DNA of 55,916 nt from Verrucomicrobiota bacterium (GTDB lineage: Bacteria > Verrucomicrobiota > Verrucomicrobiia > Verrucomicrobiales > Verrucomicrobiaceae), in assembly GCA_026397715.1 (NCBI GenBank), contig JAPLUN010000421.1, positions 1-55,916 on the forward strand, given 5' to 3'. Position 1 is the stretch's first letter; each line of letters starts with the position of its first letter. The notes beneath the pieces were generated by a model. That model saw nothing but the letters and a program-made list of their open reading frames with translations. It was not told the DNA's origin and searched no databases. The translations under genes and the position numbers were made by a program. This document shows positions 9,330 through 19,448 of the stretch, piece by piece.

Positions 9330-10502
9330 TCACTCAATCCGCCACGTGGCCTGGCGCAGCACCGCCAGCTTCGGTTCCTTCATGGTTTCATACCAAACGC
9401 TGAGCAGCGTGCCATCGGCCAGCTCGACAGTGCTGGGGTAGCCGAGATCGCCGCCGATGCCATCACCGGAGAGGATCATGGCTTCGCTCCAGGTCTGGCC
9501 ATTGTCGCTGCTGATGCGGGCCTGATTGCCGTAGGGCTTGCGGCGGTGGCCGTAGGTCATGACAAGGCGGCCGTCACGCAGGCGCAGCAAGTGGGAGGGC
9601 AGGCCCCACACGCCGATGCTGTGCGGCTCGCTCCAGGTCTTGCCGCCGTCCTTGGACTCCGTCTGCAGCGTCTCGCCTTTGTTGGCGTCGTTGTGATTGC
9701 GAATCTGCGCGATGAGCGTGCCGTCTGCGGCCTCCACCGCATGGAGTTCGTGATAGGACCTGACGGCGTTGTCGCCTTTCCGTGTGGGGATTTCCGCGAG
9801 CCACTGCCAGCTTTGGCCATCGTCCTTGGACTCTGCCACCCCGACTTTCTTATCGCCGGTCCAGAGCTGCTTGCCAGCATAAAGCAGGCGTCCATCCTTG
9901 AGCTGGATGGGGCCATGCGGACTGTTCACGATGGTGGGAATACGGGTGGACCAGGACTTGCCGCCATCGGTGGAGCGGATCACCCATTCGCCGAGTTCCG
10001 CTTTGCGCTCTTCATCATTGAGGCGCTCGTGCGCGGCCTTCCACTTTACAAACTGCTCCTGCGGCATGGTTTTCGAGGTCCAGCCCTTGTCCGTGTGCTC
10101 GGCAAAGGTGCTAGCCTTCTTGAAATGATCTTCGTAGGCCAGCGAGGTGAAGGTGCTGACGATGAGCGAGCCCTTGGCTGTCTCCAGCACACCGGAGTCG
10201 CGGTCATCCGTGGCAGTGTCCAGCAGCACGCGCGGCCAGGTCCAGGTGGCGCCATTGTCACGCGAGGTCATCGCATGCACCTGCCCAAAGGGGCACACGT
10301 GAGATTCACGACCGCCGGACCACGAGACCCAGAGATCGCCATTCTGCCTGCGTACCACGGTCGGCCAGCCATGATAAAACTCCGGCTGCTGGGAAATCAC
10401 CTTGGTCTCAATGATCTTCGCCGTCGGCGCGGCTCCTCGCGCGATGAACGGAAAGGCGAGAGCGGATGTCGTGGTGGCAAGAAAGCGGCGGCGGTTGGTC
10501 AT
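9330..10502 (-). CDS. BNR-repeat sialidase-family protein, Tat-exported
   Basis: A 390-residue six-bladed propeller. Five Asp-box motifs are visible (SRDNGATW, STDGGKSW, SKDDGQSW, SKDGGKTW, SSDNGQTW). The N-terminus TNRRRFLATTTSALAFPFIARGA is a twin-arginine signal. Family members cleave sialic acids, although many Verrucomicrobial homologues are unassigned glycosidases or lyases. The ATG at 10502 is chosen because everything upstream is the conserved leader DNA. It lies 83 bases upstream of the SASA esterase gene. Confidence 0.85.
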   Translation of the reverse strand: MTNRRRFLATTTSALAFPFIARGAAPTAKIIETKVISQQPEFYHGWPTVVRRQNGDLWVSWSGGRESHVCPFGQVHAMTSRDNGATWTWPRVLLDTATDDRDSGVLETAKGSLIVSTFTSLAYEDHFKKASTFAEHTDKGWTSKTMPQEQFVKWKAAHERLNDEERKAELGEWVIRSTDGGKSWSTRIPTIVNSPHGPIQLKDGRLLYAGKQLWTGDKKVGVAESKDDGQSWQWLAEIPTRKGDNAVRSYHELHAVEAADGTLIAQIRNHNDANKGETLQTESKDGGKTWSEPHSIGVWGLPSHLLRLRDGRLVMTYGHRRKPYGNQARISSDNGQTWSEAMILSGDGIGGDLGYPSTVELADGTLLSVWYETMKEPKLAVLRQATWRIE

Positions 10503-10559
10503 GGTGCTATAGATTACGCGAAAGCTCTGTTTGCTTTCACAGCAAACCCTTGGTCCGAA
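10503..10559 (-). promoter_or_regulatory. conserved 5' leader with hairpin, copy B
   Basis: Gap-free counterpart of 2007-2063. Here the inverted repeat is perfect over six pairs, TTTGCT-TTCAC-AGCAAA (10530-10546), and the distal TGGTCCGAA block is kept. It ends at the start codon of the sialidase, suggesting joint control with the gene at 447-2006. Confidence 0.5.
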
Positions 10560-10591
10560 CATCGAACCAGTGAGAGAGGTGAGGCTTACCA

Positions 10592-11557
10592 TCACTCCGC
10601 TGCTTTCCTGCGCACAAACTTTTGCACCCGCGCGCCGGTTCCTTCAGCGACATAGACCGCACCATCCGGGCCAACCGCAATGTCATGCCCGAGTTGGAAC
10701 TGACCGGCTGCTTTACCGTGGCTGCCAAAGGTGTCGAGCACCTGTCCTGCGGGATCGAGCTCCACCGCCTTGCCACGCAGTTGCGGCTGCAACGAGGGAG
10801 AACCGCCATCAATGACGAACAGATGCCCGTCGGGACCAGTAGCGATGCCATAGGGTTTGCCGATCTGCGGGCCTTTCCATTCATGCTGGAATGCCCCCTT
10901 CGCATCGAAGACCTGCAGCCGTTCATTCTCGCGGTCACAGACGATGACGCGTCCCTGCGCATCCACCGTGACTCCATGCGGCAGATGAAATTCGCCCGGC
11001 CCACGGCCTTTCGTGCCCCATTGGAATTCAAAGCGGCCGTCAGCGGTGAATTTCATCACTCGCGTGTTTTGGTAGCCGTCGCTCACGTAAAAGGAGCCGT
11101 CTGCCAGCACGGCCACATCCGTGGGCAGATTGAAATGCGTGGCATCGCTGCCAGGCACCCCCGCCTCGCCCAAGCTGAGCAACACCTCGCCTCCTGGCGA
11201 ACACTTGAAGACCTGATGCAGGCCCACATCCGTGAGCCAGAGATTGCCCGCGTGATCCACCGTCAGCCCATGCGGCATGATGAAGCGGTTCGCCCCCCAG
11301 CTGCTGAGGAGGCGGCCCGTCGCACCATCGAACACGCTCACGGTTGGCGCGGCGATGGCCTCTCTGGGAAAAGGCTTTGACCACACCCGGCCACTGCGAT
11401 GAAAAACGTACACGCGGTTCTGCGCATCGACCCCGATCCCGGCACACAGGCCAAGCACATGACCCTCCGGCAACTGCGGCCAGCCCGAGACGACCTCATG
11501 CTGAGATTGCGCCAAAGACGCCGTGGCGAAGAGACCGAGGAAGAATATGAAGCGCAT
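10592..11557 (-). CDS. secreted NHL-repeat six-bladed propeller protein
   Basis: A 321-residue exported protein (signal MRFIFFLGLFATASLAQ). Repeats of the NHL type recur about every 45 residues (MPHGLTVDHAGNLWLTD, LPTDVAVLADGSFYVSD, LPHGVTVDAQGRVIVCD, LGHDIAVGPDGAVYVAE). This arrangement resembles the propeller of peptidyl-hydroxyglycine amidating lyase. Whether it is catalytic or binds ligands is not clear. It lies 16 bases downstream of the DUF1080-like gene, so it is probably in the same operon. Confidence 0.78.
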   Translation of the reverse strand: MRFIFFLGLFATASLAQSQHEVVSGWPQLPEGHVLGLCAGIGVDAQNRVYVFHRSGRVWSKPFPREAIAAPTVSVFDGATGRLLSSWGANRFIMPHGLTVDHAGNLWLTDVGLHQVFKCSPGGEVLLSLGEAGVPGSDATHFNLPTDVAVLADGSFYVSDGYQNTRVMKFTADGRFEFQWGTKGRGPGEFHLPHGVTVDAQGRVIVCDRENERLQVFDAKGAFQHEWKGPQIGKPYGIATGPDGHLFVIDGGSPSLQPQLRGKAVELDPAGQVLDTFGSHGKAAGQFQLGHDIAVGPDGAVYVAEGTGARVQKFVRRKAAE

Positions 11558-11573
11558 GGAAGGAGTGAATGAT

Positions 11574-12269
11574 TCACTTCAGCTTCGAAACCTTCACGTC
11601 ATCCACATCCGCCGATTTGTTCACGGCAAGGGTGATCATGCGTTTCGTCGTATGGGCGATGCCTTCGCTGCTGAAGGAAACAGCTTCCAGATCGTCGATG
11701 CGGACGGTCATCTGATCGCCGACAATCTTGATGTTCATGCTGTGCCACTCGTTGGGCTTGAGGTCGAGCTTGAAGGACTTCGTTTTGGATTTGAGCAGCG
11801 CGGCTAGTTCGGGGGACTTGTCGCCCTTCTCACGGCGTGCGCGGATTTCGTTGTCCATGCCGCCGGTCTTGGAATCGGTGAGCGTCACGGACTTGTTGGT
11901 CACGCGCACGATGCACAGATGGCCCGCATGAACGGTCTTGAGTTCGCGATCGACGAAATCGACGCCGAGGTCATCGCCTTCGCCCAGCCGGAACTTCAAC
12001 TGCACGATTCCATCCTGAAACTCCGCCGCGTGAAAAATGGCCACGCCGTGATCCGCCTCCGCATGCTTGGTCACGTGCATGTAGCCGTCGATGAGATCCA
12101 CCTGCTGATGCCCTTTGGCGCGCCACGCGCTGTTGCTGGTCCAGCCGTTGCCGATGTCCTCTTTGCCCGGCGTGGCTTCGTCACGGGAGAAGTCATCAGA
12201 GAAGACAGGGATAATGAAATCGGCGCAGAGCGGGAGGCTGAGAGTGAGAAAGATGAGGAGGCGTTTCAT
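11574..12269 (-). CDS. secreted DUF1080-like jelly-roll protein
   Basis: A 231-residue exported protein (signal [16 protein letters not shown]). It starts [14 protein letters not shown], contains [27 protein letters not shown], and ends in an [24 protein letters not shown] strand pair. This is the concanavalin-like sandwich of DUF1080/3-keto-disaccharide hydrolase-related proteins. It lies five bases after the sulfatase stop. Carbohydrate binding or hydrolysis is likely but the substrate is unknown. Confidence 0.68.
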   Translation of the reverse strand: MKRLLIFLTLSLPLCADFIIPVFSDDFSRDEATPGKEDIGNGWTSNSAWRAKGHQQVDLIDGYMHVTKHAEADHGVAIFHAAEFQDGIVQLKFRLGEGDDLGVDFVDRELKTVHAGHLCIVRVTNKSVTLTDSKTGGMDNEIRARREKGDKSPELAALLKSKTKSFKLDLKPNEWHSMNIKIVGDQMTVRIDDLEAVSFSSEGIAHTTKRMITLAVNKSADVDDVKVSKLK

Positions 12270-12274
12270 GATAA

Positions 12275-13915
12275 TCAGCTTTTCGGTGGATTGGGCACGG
12301 TGCTGGCGGTGTATTCAGCAGTGTCGATGGAGCCGTTGCCGTCCACATCGCGGGCTTTGAACCAGGCGGCTGCATCGGCGGGATTGCGTTTGGCGCTAAA
12401 CTCAGCGGGGCTGAGCTTGCCATCGTGATCGGTGTCGAGCCTCTTGAACTGCTCAGCGCGGTTGGGATTGTTTTTGGCCTGGGCCTTGCCTTTGGGTTTG
12501 GCTTCTCCGGCGATGGGCAGCGGCAGGTAGTCGAAGTCGAGGATCATCTTCTTTTGCAGCGCGGTCTTCAGCTCCAGCGTGGCTTCCTCCAAACCTTTCT
12601 GGCCGTAGAGATTGTGCAGCTCGCTGGGGTCTTCCTTGAGGTCGTAGAATTCATAGACAGGACGCGGACTCGTGAACCAGAGATCCTCAAACTCGGTGGC
12701 CAGCGTCTTGTCCTCGTGCGCTTTGACGATGTCCTTCCAGCTCGGATCGCCCGCACTGTCCACAGGCGTGTAGCGCAGGTTCGGCGTGACGTTGTAGATG
12801 AGTTTGTAGCGCGCGCTGCGCACGCAGCGGCTGTAGTCTACGCCGCTGGCGGTGGTGCTTTCATTGAAGGTGGCGCTGCCATGCGGGCCGCGTTCGGCGA
12901 AGATGTGCTGGCGCTCTTTTTCAAACTTCGCGCCTTTGAGCAGCGGCAGAAAGCTCACGCCGCTGATGCGCTCGGGCACCGGGAGTCCGGCGGCTTCGAG
13001 GCAGGTAGGCGCGATGTCTTCACCAGAGATCAGCGCGCTGGAGTCGCCGCCCGGTTTGATCACACCGGGCCACCATGCGAGCAGCGGCACGTTGAGTCCG
13101 GGATCATGCAGCGAGCCTTTGCCGCTGGGAAAAGCCATGCCGTTGTCTCCCATGAAGATGATGAGCGTGTTTTCCAGTCCGGCGCGTTCTTTGACGATGT
13201 CGAGCACGCGTTGGAAGTCGCCGTCAGCATGCTCGATCTCGCCTTCATAGGCAGAGAGATCGCTGCGCACGCCGGGCAGATCCGGCAGGAAACCGGGCAC
13301 CTTGAGCTTCGCGGGGTCAGGCGGGTTCTTGCCAGAGTTCCAGGCATGATGCGGATCACTGAAACCGACCCACAGGAAGTAAGGCTTGTCCTTCGGCCGT
13401 TGATCAAAGAACTCGTTCATCTTCGCCGGCACATTCTCCTGACCGCTCGCATCGACGTAGTTAAAGCGATCCTTGAAGGTGACCAGGTGATGCTCATCAA
13501 ACACCTGCGCCGAGGCTTCAGGCCCGCGCCCCGAACCATCGAGATGGTAAGTTCGACCGCAGCAGCCAACGAAGTAACCAGCGTCCTTCCGCAAGATCTC
13601 GGGAAAGGTGATCTCATCTCGCGGCAACGGCGAAGAAAACCGCGTGATGCGGCAGGCCACCGGCGAGCGCCCGGTCATGATCGTGGCGCGCGAAGGCACA
13701 CACTGCGGCGCACCCGTGAACATGCGGCGGCACATGATACCTTCCGCCGCAAAGCGGTCGAGGTTCGGCGTCTTCATCTCCTCACGCCCGTAGCAATGGA
13801 TGAAGGGATAGCTATGATCGTCGGAGAGAATGAAAAGGATGTTCGGCGGGGCCGAATAGGATGACTGCGAAACGCAGAACGACGAAACAAGGATGAGCAG
13901 AGAAGTAAATCTCAT
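12275..13915 (-). CDS. secreted sulfatase with C-terminal EF-hands
   Basis: A 546-residue exported type I sulfatase. Signal peptide 1-22, metal-binding SDDH at 31-34, and the CVPSR formylglycine motif with Cys72 followed by ATIMTGR. The catalytic domain runs to about residue 470. A linker rich in Lys, Pro and Ala leads to two EF-hands ([13 protein letters not shown] and [13 protein letters not shown]) at the very end. Cys72 must be converted to formylglycine by a maturase not seen here. The start overlaps the stop of the next upstream sulfatase by four bases. The calcium module may tether or stabilise the enzyme (inference). Confidence 0.9.
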   Translation of the reverse strand: MRFTSLLILVSSFCVSQSSYSAPPNILFILSDDHSYPFIHCYGREEMKTPNLDRFAAEGIMCRRMFTGAPQCVPSRATIMTGRSPVACRITRFSSPLPRDEITFPEILRKDAGYFVGCCGRTYHLDGSGRGPEASAQVFDEHHLVTFKDRFNYVDASGQENVPAKMNEFFDQRPKDKPYFLWVGFSDPHHAWNSGKNPPDPAKLKVPGFLPDLPGVRSDLSAYEGEIEHADGDFQRVLDIVKERAGLENTLIIFMGDNGMAFPSGKGSLHDPGLNVPLLAWWPGVIKPGGDSSALISGEDIAPTCLEAAGLPVPERISGVSFLPLLKGAKFEKERQHIFAERGPHGSATFNESTTASGVDYSRCVRSARYKLIYNVTPNLRYTPVDSAGDPSWKDIVKAHEDKTLATEFEDLWFTSPRPVYEFYDLKEDPSELHNLYGQKGLEEATLELKTALQKKMILDFDYLPLPIAGEAKPKGKAQAKNNPNRAEQFKRLDTDHDGKLSPAEFSAKRNPADAAAWFKARDVDGNGSIDTAEYTASTVPNPPKS

Positions 13916-15459
13916 GGCAGGACGGGCTTGGGTTCAATGTCGCTGGGATTGATCCATCCGGCCTTCATGGGCTTGCCGCTCATGAACTTCTCGTAGAATC
14001 CAACATTCGTCTTGGAGGCGTGCTCGTATTTGTCGAAGATCTCGCCTTGGCCAAACATCCGCGGATCGCCCTGTGCTTTGAGCTCAGTGTGAAGCTGGTC
14101 ACGCATGGCGGTGGCGCGTGGATCGGCGTGTGAGTTCTTCACGAAATCGGGGTCGGACTTGAGGTCGTAAAACTCGGTGCCGGGGCGCAGGCCGAAGCAG
14201 AGCTGCCAGAAAGGATCGGCGGGATTCTTTCGGTGCGCATCGATGATGAAGCTCTTGGTGGCTCCGGCATCGCAGTCCATGTAGCCGGTCTCAGGATTGC
14301 CCCCAGGCCAGCGTGTGGGCTCGAAGTTTTCAATGAAGACGCTGTCCTTCGTCACAATGGCGCGGATGGGATAGCCCCAGTCATGCGGCCGGCCCACATC
14401 GGTGCGCTCCTTGCCGATGACCACATGATCACGCACATGCGCGGTCTTGTTGGCAAAGAGATCCGTGAGGCTGCGGCCCGGTGACTCCGCCATGCCGGTG
14501 TCCGCCCACTTCATGCCCGCCACTTCGATGAGAGTGGGCGCGAGATCAACGAAACTCACGAAGTCCGCCAGCGTGCGGCCGGGCTGCAGGATGCCCTTCT
14601 TCCACATTATCGCCAGCGGCACATGATTGGCCTGCACGTTCGCATTTCCCTTGCTGCGTGGGAAGGGCATGCCGTGGTCCGCAGTGACGATGACAAGCGT
14701 GTTGTCCAGCAGGCCGCGTTTTTCGAGATCGGCGATCATGCGCCCGAGGTGGCGGTCGAAGTGCTCCACTTCAAAGGCGTAGTCGAGCATATCATTGCGC
14801 ACCACGTCATTGTCCGGCCAGTAGGCGGGCACGTGGTCGATGTCCGTGAGCTTTTTGCCGCCCTTGGCCACGCCACTGCCGAATTCATAACCGCGATGCG
14901 GCTCCACGCTGCCATACCAGAAGCACCAGGGCTTGTCTGCCGGTGCGGCATTGAGGAAGTCGCTGAAGTTCGCCGCGTAGTCGCAGTTCAGGATCTCCGG
15001 CGTGGGTGGTTCGGCTTTGCGCTTGTTGTAGGGCGTGCCCGTCATCTGGCGCGGTTTGCCATTCGCATCCACCGCCACGCCGGGCCCCCAGCCCTTGGTG
15101 GTATAGCCCACATTCCAGCCTTTCTCCGCCAGCGCCTCGCCCCAGCCTTTGAACTCCGGCGGGAAGTAGCAGATGTGGTTTGCTGCTTCCTTGAGCTGCC
15201 ATGAATTGCGCCCGGTGAGGATGCACGCGCGTGAAGGCGCGCACTTCGCATTCGGCGTGTAGGCGTTGCTGAAGAGCATGCCTTCCTTCGCCACGCGGTC
15301 AAAGTTCGGAGTCTTCACCCACGGCGTGCCATAGGCGCTCGCATGCGGCCCCCAGTCATCGGCGATGGCAAAGAGGATGTTCGGCGGCGGCTCTGCGGCG
15401 AAGGATGAATGGAGAAGACTGAATAGCGAAAGGAGGAATGCTGAGAGGTGGCGGAGCAT
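13912..15459 (-). CDS. secreted sulfatase, heparan-N-sulfatase-like
   Basis: A 515-residue exported sulfatase. The ATG giving [22 protein letters not shown] is preferred to one 48 codons upstream, which would bury the signal peptide. ADDW metal ligands lie at 34-36 and the CAPSR motif at Cys73. The segment after the active site ([30 protein letters not shown]) resembles the group usually annotated as heparan N-sulfatase in Planctomycetes; substrate assignment is tentative. It is the first gene of a 4-base-overlapping sulfatase pair and is transcribed away from the WD40-like gene. Confidence 0.88.
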   Translation of the reverse strand: MLRHLSAFLLSLFSLLHSSFAAEPPPNILFAIADDWGPHASAYGTPWVKTPNFDRVAKEGMLFSNAYTPNAKCAPSRACILTGRNSWQLKEAANHICYFPPEFKGWGEALAEKGWNVGYTTKGWGPGVAVDANGKPRQMTGTPYNKRKAEPPTPEILNCDYAANFSDFLNAAPADKPWCFWYGSVEPHRGYEFGSGVAKGGKKLTDIDHVPAYWPDNDVVRNDMLDYAFEVEHFDRHLGRMIADLEKRGLLDNTLVIVTADHGMPFPRSKGNANVQANHVPLAIMWKKGILQPGRTLADFVSFVDLAPTLIEVAGMKWADTGMAESPGRSLTDLFANKTAHVRDHVVIGKERTDVGRPHDWGYPIRAIVTKDSVFIENFEPTRWPGGNPETGYMDCDAGATKSFIIDAHRKNPADPFWQLCFGLRPGTEFYDLKSDPDFVKNSHADPRATAMRDQLHTELKAQGDPRMFGQGEIFDKYEHASKTNVGFYEKFMSGKPMKAGWINPSDIEPKPVLP

Positions 15460-15728
15460 CGCGTGTGAACGGACCAGAGAAGACGTTTTGTCAGGAAACC
15501 GAGGCAGATGCTCAGGAACGTTCGTCTTTACCGCAGAGGGTCGGAGTAGCAGAGGGGGCGGACATATTGTCTCTTGCACGACGGTGGCAGCAGGACGAGG
15601 CATAATCTGGTGCCCACGTTGAGCACATTGTTCATCACAAGCACAAGGGCGGCGATGAGATAGGCGATCTGTGTCTCTTCTGACAAATCTCGCAATGTTT
15701 TAACCATCAATAAAGTTGAGCCATATTT

Positions 15729-16682
15729 ATGCGGACACCGAAACGAAAACTCATCAAAACTAGCTTTGATGCCAGATTTTCTCCGAACGGGCAGCTTCTC
15801 GCGTCACTATCCCGAGATATTGTTCTTTGGTCGTGCCCGGACACAAAGAAAATCTGGAAAGCACATCCATTCTCCCATCCATCATACGTCGCGTTCTCTC
15901 CTGACTCGTCTCTTCTCGTCGTTAAGAGCACTTCGGGTGACCGCTGCTTACTCTCATGCACCGCAGGCGATGTCATTTCCGATTTCAAGGGTCAATCTCA
16001 TGGTGAAGGTGGGAACCTTCTCTTTGCTGAGGATGGGGAAAGCATCGTTGATGGCTCCTGGTCAGGCTGGCACAGCGTGTTGACGATCAAGGGAGAGATC
16101 CTCTTCGAAGAGCATTTCGCAAACGAGATGGTCACAGGCATTTTGCGACACCCAGACGGCAAATTTTGGTTTCGCCATCAAAGGCGGGGAACAGACCCGC
16201 AAGATGGTTCCCCGACGCAGTATTTGATTGGACGCACTTTTCCGTTTTCTCGCGGAGACTTTCAGAAAATCCCCATTCCCTTTTATAGCTACCAAGGCGC
16301 GAGCTTCAGTCCCAATGGGCAGGTTCTTGCCATCCTTTCTGGTCACAATCCTAATGTCCTTTCTGTCTTCGAGTTTCCGACGATGCAGTTCGTCAAAAAG
16401 ACCGAACTGCCGGCAGCGTTTCGCCTCGGCTGTTGCTTGCGTTACTCGCCAAATGGCGACATCATAGCAGTGATAAGCTCGACATTGCTCGTTTGCCTCG
16501 CGGCGAAGGACCTCTCCATCCAGTCATGCCGCGAAATACCCAGAGGTTGCTCGATTGACTTCTCTCCAACTGGGTCTCATCTAGTCGTAGGAAGTTGGAG
16601 TGTTGGGGAAGTCTTCAGCGTCGAAGAAGTCACAAAATCACAAATCGTCCCTATTGACCCTGAGAAAGTGGATCAGGCCTGA
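15729..16682 (+). CDS. WD40-like beta-propeller protein
   Basis: A 317-residue cytosolic protein without signal peptide. Repeated strands of the FSPNGQLLASLSRDIVLW, FSPDSSLLVVKS, YSPNGDIIAVISS and FSPTGSHLVVGSW type mark WD40-like blades. Its ligand is unknown. It is on the plus strand within an otherwise minus-strand sulfatase run, is visibly AT-richer than its neighbours, and converges on the next sulfatase with a gap of 32 bases. This points to later insertion into the locus. Confidence 0.68.
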   Translation: MRTPKRKLIKTSFDARFSPNGQLLASLSRDIVLWSCPDTKKIWKAHPFSHPSYVAFSPDSSLLVVKSTSGDRCLLSCTAGDVISDFKGQSHGEGGNLLFAEDGESIVDGSWSGWHSVLTIKGEILFEEHFANEMVTGILRHPDGKFWFRHQRRGTDPQDGSPTQYLIGRTFPFSRGDFQKIPIPFYSYQGASFSPNGQVLAILSGHNPNVLSVFEFPTMQFVKKTELPAAFRLGCCLRYSPNGDIIAVISSTLLVCLAAKDLSIQSCREIPRGCSIDFSPTGSHLVVGSWSVGEVFSVEEVTKSQIVPIDPEKVDQA

Positions 16683-16714
16683 CCCTTTTAGCGTGTCGAG
16701 TGTGGTTGCGCGAC

Positions 16715-18064
16715 TTACTTCCCTTTCTTCGGCGTCTTTTTACCCTTCTTCCCCGTCTTATCCTTGCCTTTGCCGGAGGCCTGAAACTCCCGGTCGAGCT
16801 CTGCAGGCCGGGCATCTTTGAATTGCTCGAGGGCGGTTTGCAGTCTGGTCTTGGCGGCGGCGGCTTCGCTGCTCAGCGTGGCAGTGGCAATATCCTGTTT
16901 CTCCAATTCATCGGTGCTCAGATCGTAGAACTGGCCGGTGCGGTAGAGTTTGAAGCGGTGATCAAAGGTGTACTCACGCACGGTCATGTCCTGGCTCTGA
17001 CGCGGGGAGTACCAGGTGTAGAGCCAGTCGCGCGGTGCGCCGGGTTCGCCTTTGAGTTGAGGCAGGAAGCTCACGCCATCGGTGCCTTCAGGCACCTTCA
17101 AACCTGCGGCGGCGCAAACGGTAGGGAGAAAATCAGTGCTGCTGACGAGATCGGCGGAGACGCGGCCCTGCTTCATCATGGCGGGCCAGCTGGCGATGAG
17201 CGGCACGTGCGTGCCGTGGGAGGTGGTGCTGCCCTTGCCACCTTTGTAGTCTGCGCCTTGATAGCGGCTGGTGATGCTGGAGTTCGTGCCGTTGTCGCCG
17301 AGGAAGAGGAGCAGTGTGTTGTCGCGGATGCCGAGTTCATCGAGCTTCGCGACGACGCTGCCCACCAGCTTGTCCATGTAGGCGGTCATCTCGGCGAAGT
17401 GCTTGGGCGACTGCTGCTTGTTCTCACTGCTGATGGTAGGATCCCAGTCCGGACTGTCTGGCGTTGGCTGGAAGGGATTGTGCGTGAGGATCATGGGGTA
17501 GTAGAGAAAGAAGGGCTTCTCTCTGTTCTTGGTGATGAAGCTGAGCGCGAAGTCGTTCACCAGCGTGGGGCCGTACTCACCTTGCGTGAAGTTTTTCTCC
17601 ACACCGTTGTATTCCAGGCCGGGGTTTGCATAACGCGGCGGGCGCCGTGTCTGCTGCCAGAGGCAGGATTCATCAAAGCCGAAGTGCTGCGGTGAATCCA
17701 CCTCATGCCCGAGCTGCCACTTGCCGCAGATCCCAGTGGCATAGCCCGCGCTCTTCATGAGGCTGCCAAAAGTCGTCTCCGAGCGCAGCAGCGTGCCGAA
17801 GTTGATGTAGTTGCGCACATTGTAGCGCCCCGTCATGAGTTGCACGCGCGTGGGCGTGCACAGCGGCTGCACATGGCAGTTTTCAAAACGCACCCCGCTG
17901 GCGGCGAGTTTGTCGATGTTCGGAGTCTGATACGACTCCCCGCCGTTCGCCGTGACACATTCATAGCCGAAGTCATCGACCATGATGAGGATGATGTTCG
18001 GCTGCGCCGCCAATGACGCATGCGAGACGACGAAAGTCGAAAGGATCAGCAGGAGGCTTTTCAT
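16715..18064 (-). CDS. secreted arylsulfatase-family sulfatase with Lys-rich tail
   Basis: A 449-residue exported sulfatase. Signal peptide 1-20, metal-binding VDDFGYE at 29-35, and the CTPTR motif with Cys69, i.e. Thr at the position usually held by Ser, which is a known permitted variant. GKWQLGH and FLGDNGT carry further active-site residues. The last 25 residues are almost all Lys, Gly and Thr. The start overlaps the upstream sulfatase stop (ATGA), so the two are coupled. Confidence 0.9.
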   Translation of the reverse strand: MKSLLLILSTFVVSHASLAAQPNIILIMVDDFGYECVTANGGESYQTPNIDKLAASGVRFENCHVQPLCTPTRVQLMTGRYNVRNYINFGTLLRSETTFGSLMKSAGYATGICGKWQLGHEVDSPQHFGFDESCLWQQTRRPPRYANPGLEYNGVEKNFTQGEYGPTLVNDFALSFITKNREKPFFLYYPMILTHNPFQPTPDSPDWDPTISSENKQQSPKHFAEMTAYMDKLVGSVVAKLDELGIRDNTLLLFLGDNGTNSSITSRYQGADYKGGKGSTTSHGTHVPLIASWPAMMKQGRVSADLVSSTDFLPTVCAAAGLKVPEGTDGVSFLPQLKGEPGAPRDWLYTWYSPRQSQDMTVREYTFDHRFKLYRTGQFYDLSTDELEKQDIATATLSSEAAAAKTRLQTALEQFKDARPAELDREFQASGKGKDKTGKKGKKTPKKGK

Positions 18065-19410
18065 GGCGCGTGAGTTTCAGGTTTCTGCCAAGGCGTGGCG
18101 CCGCCAATCTGAACGTGTGTGCGCAGGGCGGTGGAGAGTTCTTTGAAGACCTTCGGTGCTTTGCCGATGAGGTTGGTTTTCTCCTGCGGATCATTCTTCA
18201 AATTGTAAAGCTCCAGCGGACTGTAGGGCGTGTTTTGCATCAGCTTCCACTCGCCACGAATGATGGCCTCGTAGCTTTTACCGCCATAGGCCTCACCACC
18301 TTCACGCCGGACGAAGTACAGATCCCTTGGCGTCTCAAGGGTGCCGCCATTGAGAATAGGCACGAGGCTGATCGCATCGATATCAGATGAAGGCTTCGCG
18401 CCCGCGAGTTCGAGAAAGGTGGGGAAAAGGTCAAAGTTCAGCCCCGCGTAATCGCTGCGTGATCCTGCCTTGATGTGCCCCGGCCAGCGCACCATGAAAG
18501 GCACACGCAGGCCACCATCGTAGTGGCTGGTCTTCCCATCGCGCCAGGGGTCGTTGTTCTGTGCATGCGGCAAAGAGCCGCCATTATCAGAGCCGAACGC
18601 GACAACAGTGTTTTGATCGAGCCCGGTCTCCTTCAAGACGGCCAGCAGTTGCCCGATGCGATCATCCAGATGCTCCACGAGCGCGACATTCATCGCACGC
18701 TTTTCATCCAGCTGCGGCGCACGAGCTTTCACCTTCGCCACCCATTCCTCCGGGGGCTCGATGGGGAAATGCGGTGCATTGAAGGCGAGGTAGAGAAAGA
18801 AGGGCTGCTTCTCCTTGGCACGCTCACGAAAGTAATCCGCCGCCCAGCCTGCGAAGATGTCCGTTGCATGGCCCTTGGGGTCGATGACCTCCGCATTGCG
18901 GCGCATGTAGTTGTGCCCCTGACGCAGGTGCGTGGTGTAGCTGTCCATCATGTCGCCGAGGAAGCCGTGGAAGAGATCAAAGCCGCGCTCATTCGGTGTG
19001 TTGGGAGATTCGAGACCAAGATGCCATTTGCCAATCACAGCCGTGTGATAGCCGACCTTCTTCAACTCATTTCCAATTGTCGGAATGCCCGGCGCAAGGT
19101 AACCCCATGAGTCTTCCGGATTCGTGCGAATAACACCAGGAACCCCCACCCGATCTGGAAAGCGCCCCGTGAGCAATGCCGCGCGCGAAGGCGAGCACAC
19201 CGTGCAGTTCGCACGCATGTTTTGAAACAGCATGCCTTCCGCCGCAAGCTTGTCGATGTTCGGCGTGTGGCAGTCCGACGGATGATAAGTAGAGACATCG
19301 CCATAGCCGAGGTCGTCGGCGTAGATGATGAGGAAGTTGGGACGCTGCTCCGCGGCGAAAGACGAAGCTACAATAAGGAACGACGAAAGGATGAGATCGA
19401 GGGGCTTCAT
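18061..19410 (-). CDS. secreted sulfatase
   Basis: A 449-residue exported sulfatase. Signal MKPLDLILSSFLIVASSFAA, metal-binding ADDLGYGD at 31-38, a classical CSPSRAALLTGR motif with Cys72, then GKWHLG and the GSDNGGSLPH metal/sulfate region. The overall pattern is arylsulfatase A/N-acetylgalactosamine-6-sulfatase-like; the substrate is not determinable. The ATG at 19410 is chosen because it starts the signal peptide. It is coupled to the downstream sulfatase by a four-base overlap. Confidence 0.9.
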   Translation of the reverse strand: MKPLDLILSSFLIVASSFAAEQRPNFLIIYADDLGYGDVSTYHPSDCHTPNIDKLAAEGMLFQNMRANCTVCSPSRAALLTGRFPDRVGVPGVIRTNPEDSWGYLAPGIPTIGNELKKVGYHTAVIGKWHLGLESPNTPNERGFDLFHGFLGDMMDSYTTHLRQGHNYMRRNAEVIDPKGHATDIFAGWAADYFRERAKEKQPFFLYLAFNAPHFPIEPPEEWVAKVKARAPQLDEKRAMNVALVEHLDDRIGQLLAVLKETGLDQNTVVAFGSDNGGSLPHAQNNDPWRDGKTSHYDGGLRVPFMVRWPGHIKAGSRSDYAGLNFDLFPTFLELAGAKPSSDIDAISLVPILNGGTLETPRDLYFVRREGGEAYGGKSYEAIIRGEWKLMQNTPYSPLELYNLKNDPQEKTNLIGKAPKVFKELSTALRTHVQIGGATPWQKPETHAP

Positions 19411-19448
19411 GGGTGAGGGAAACTGATCAGCGGAAATTTGTTGGTAAA

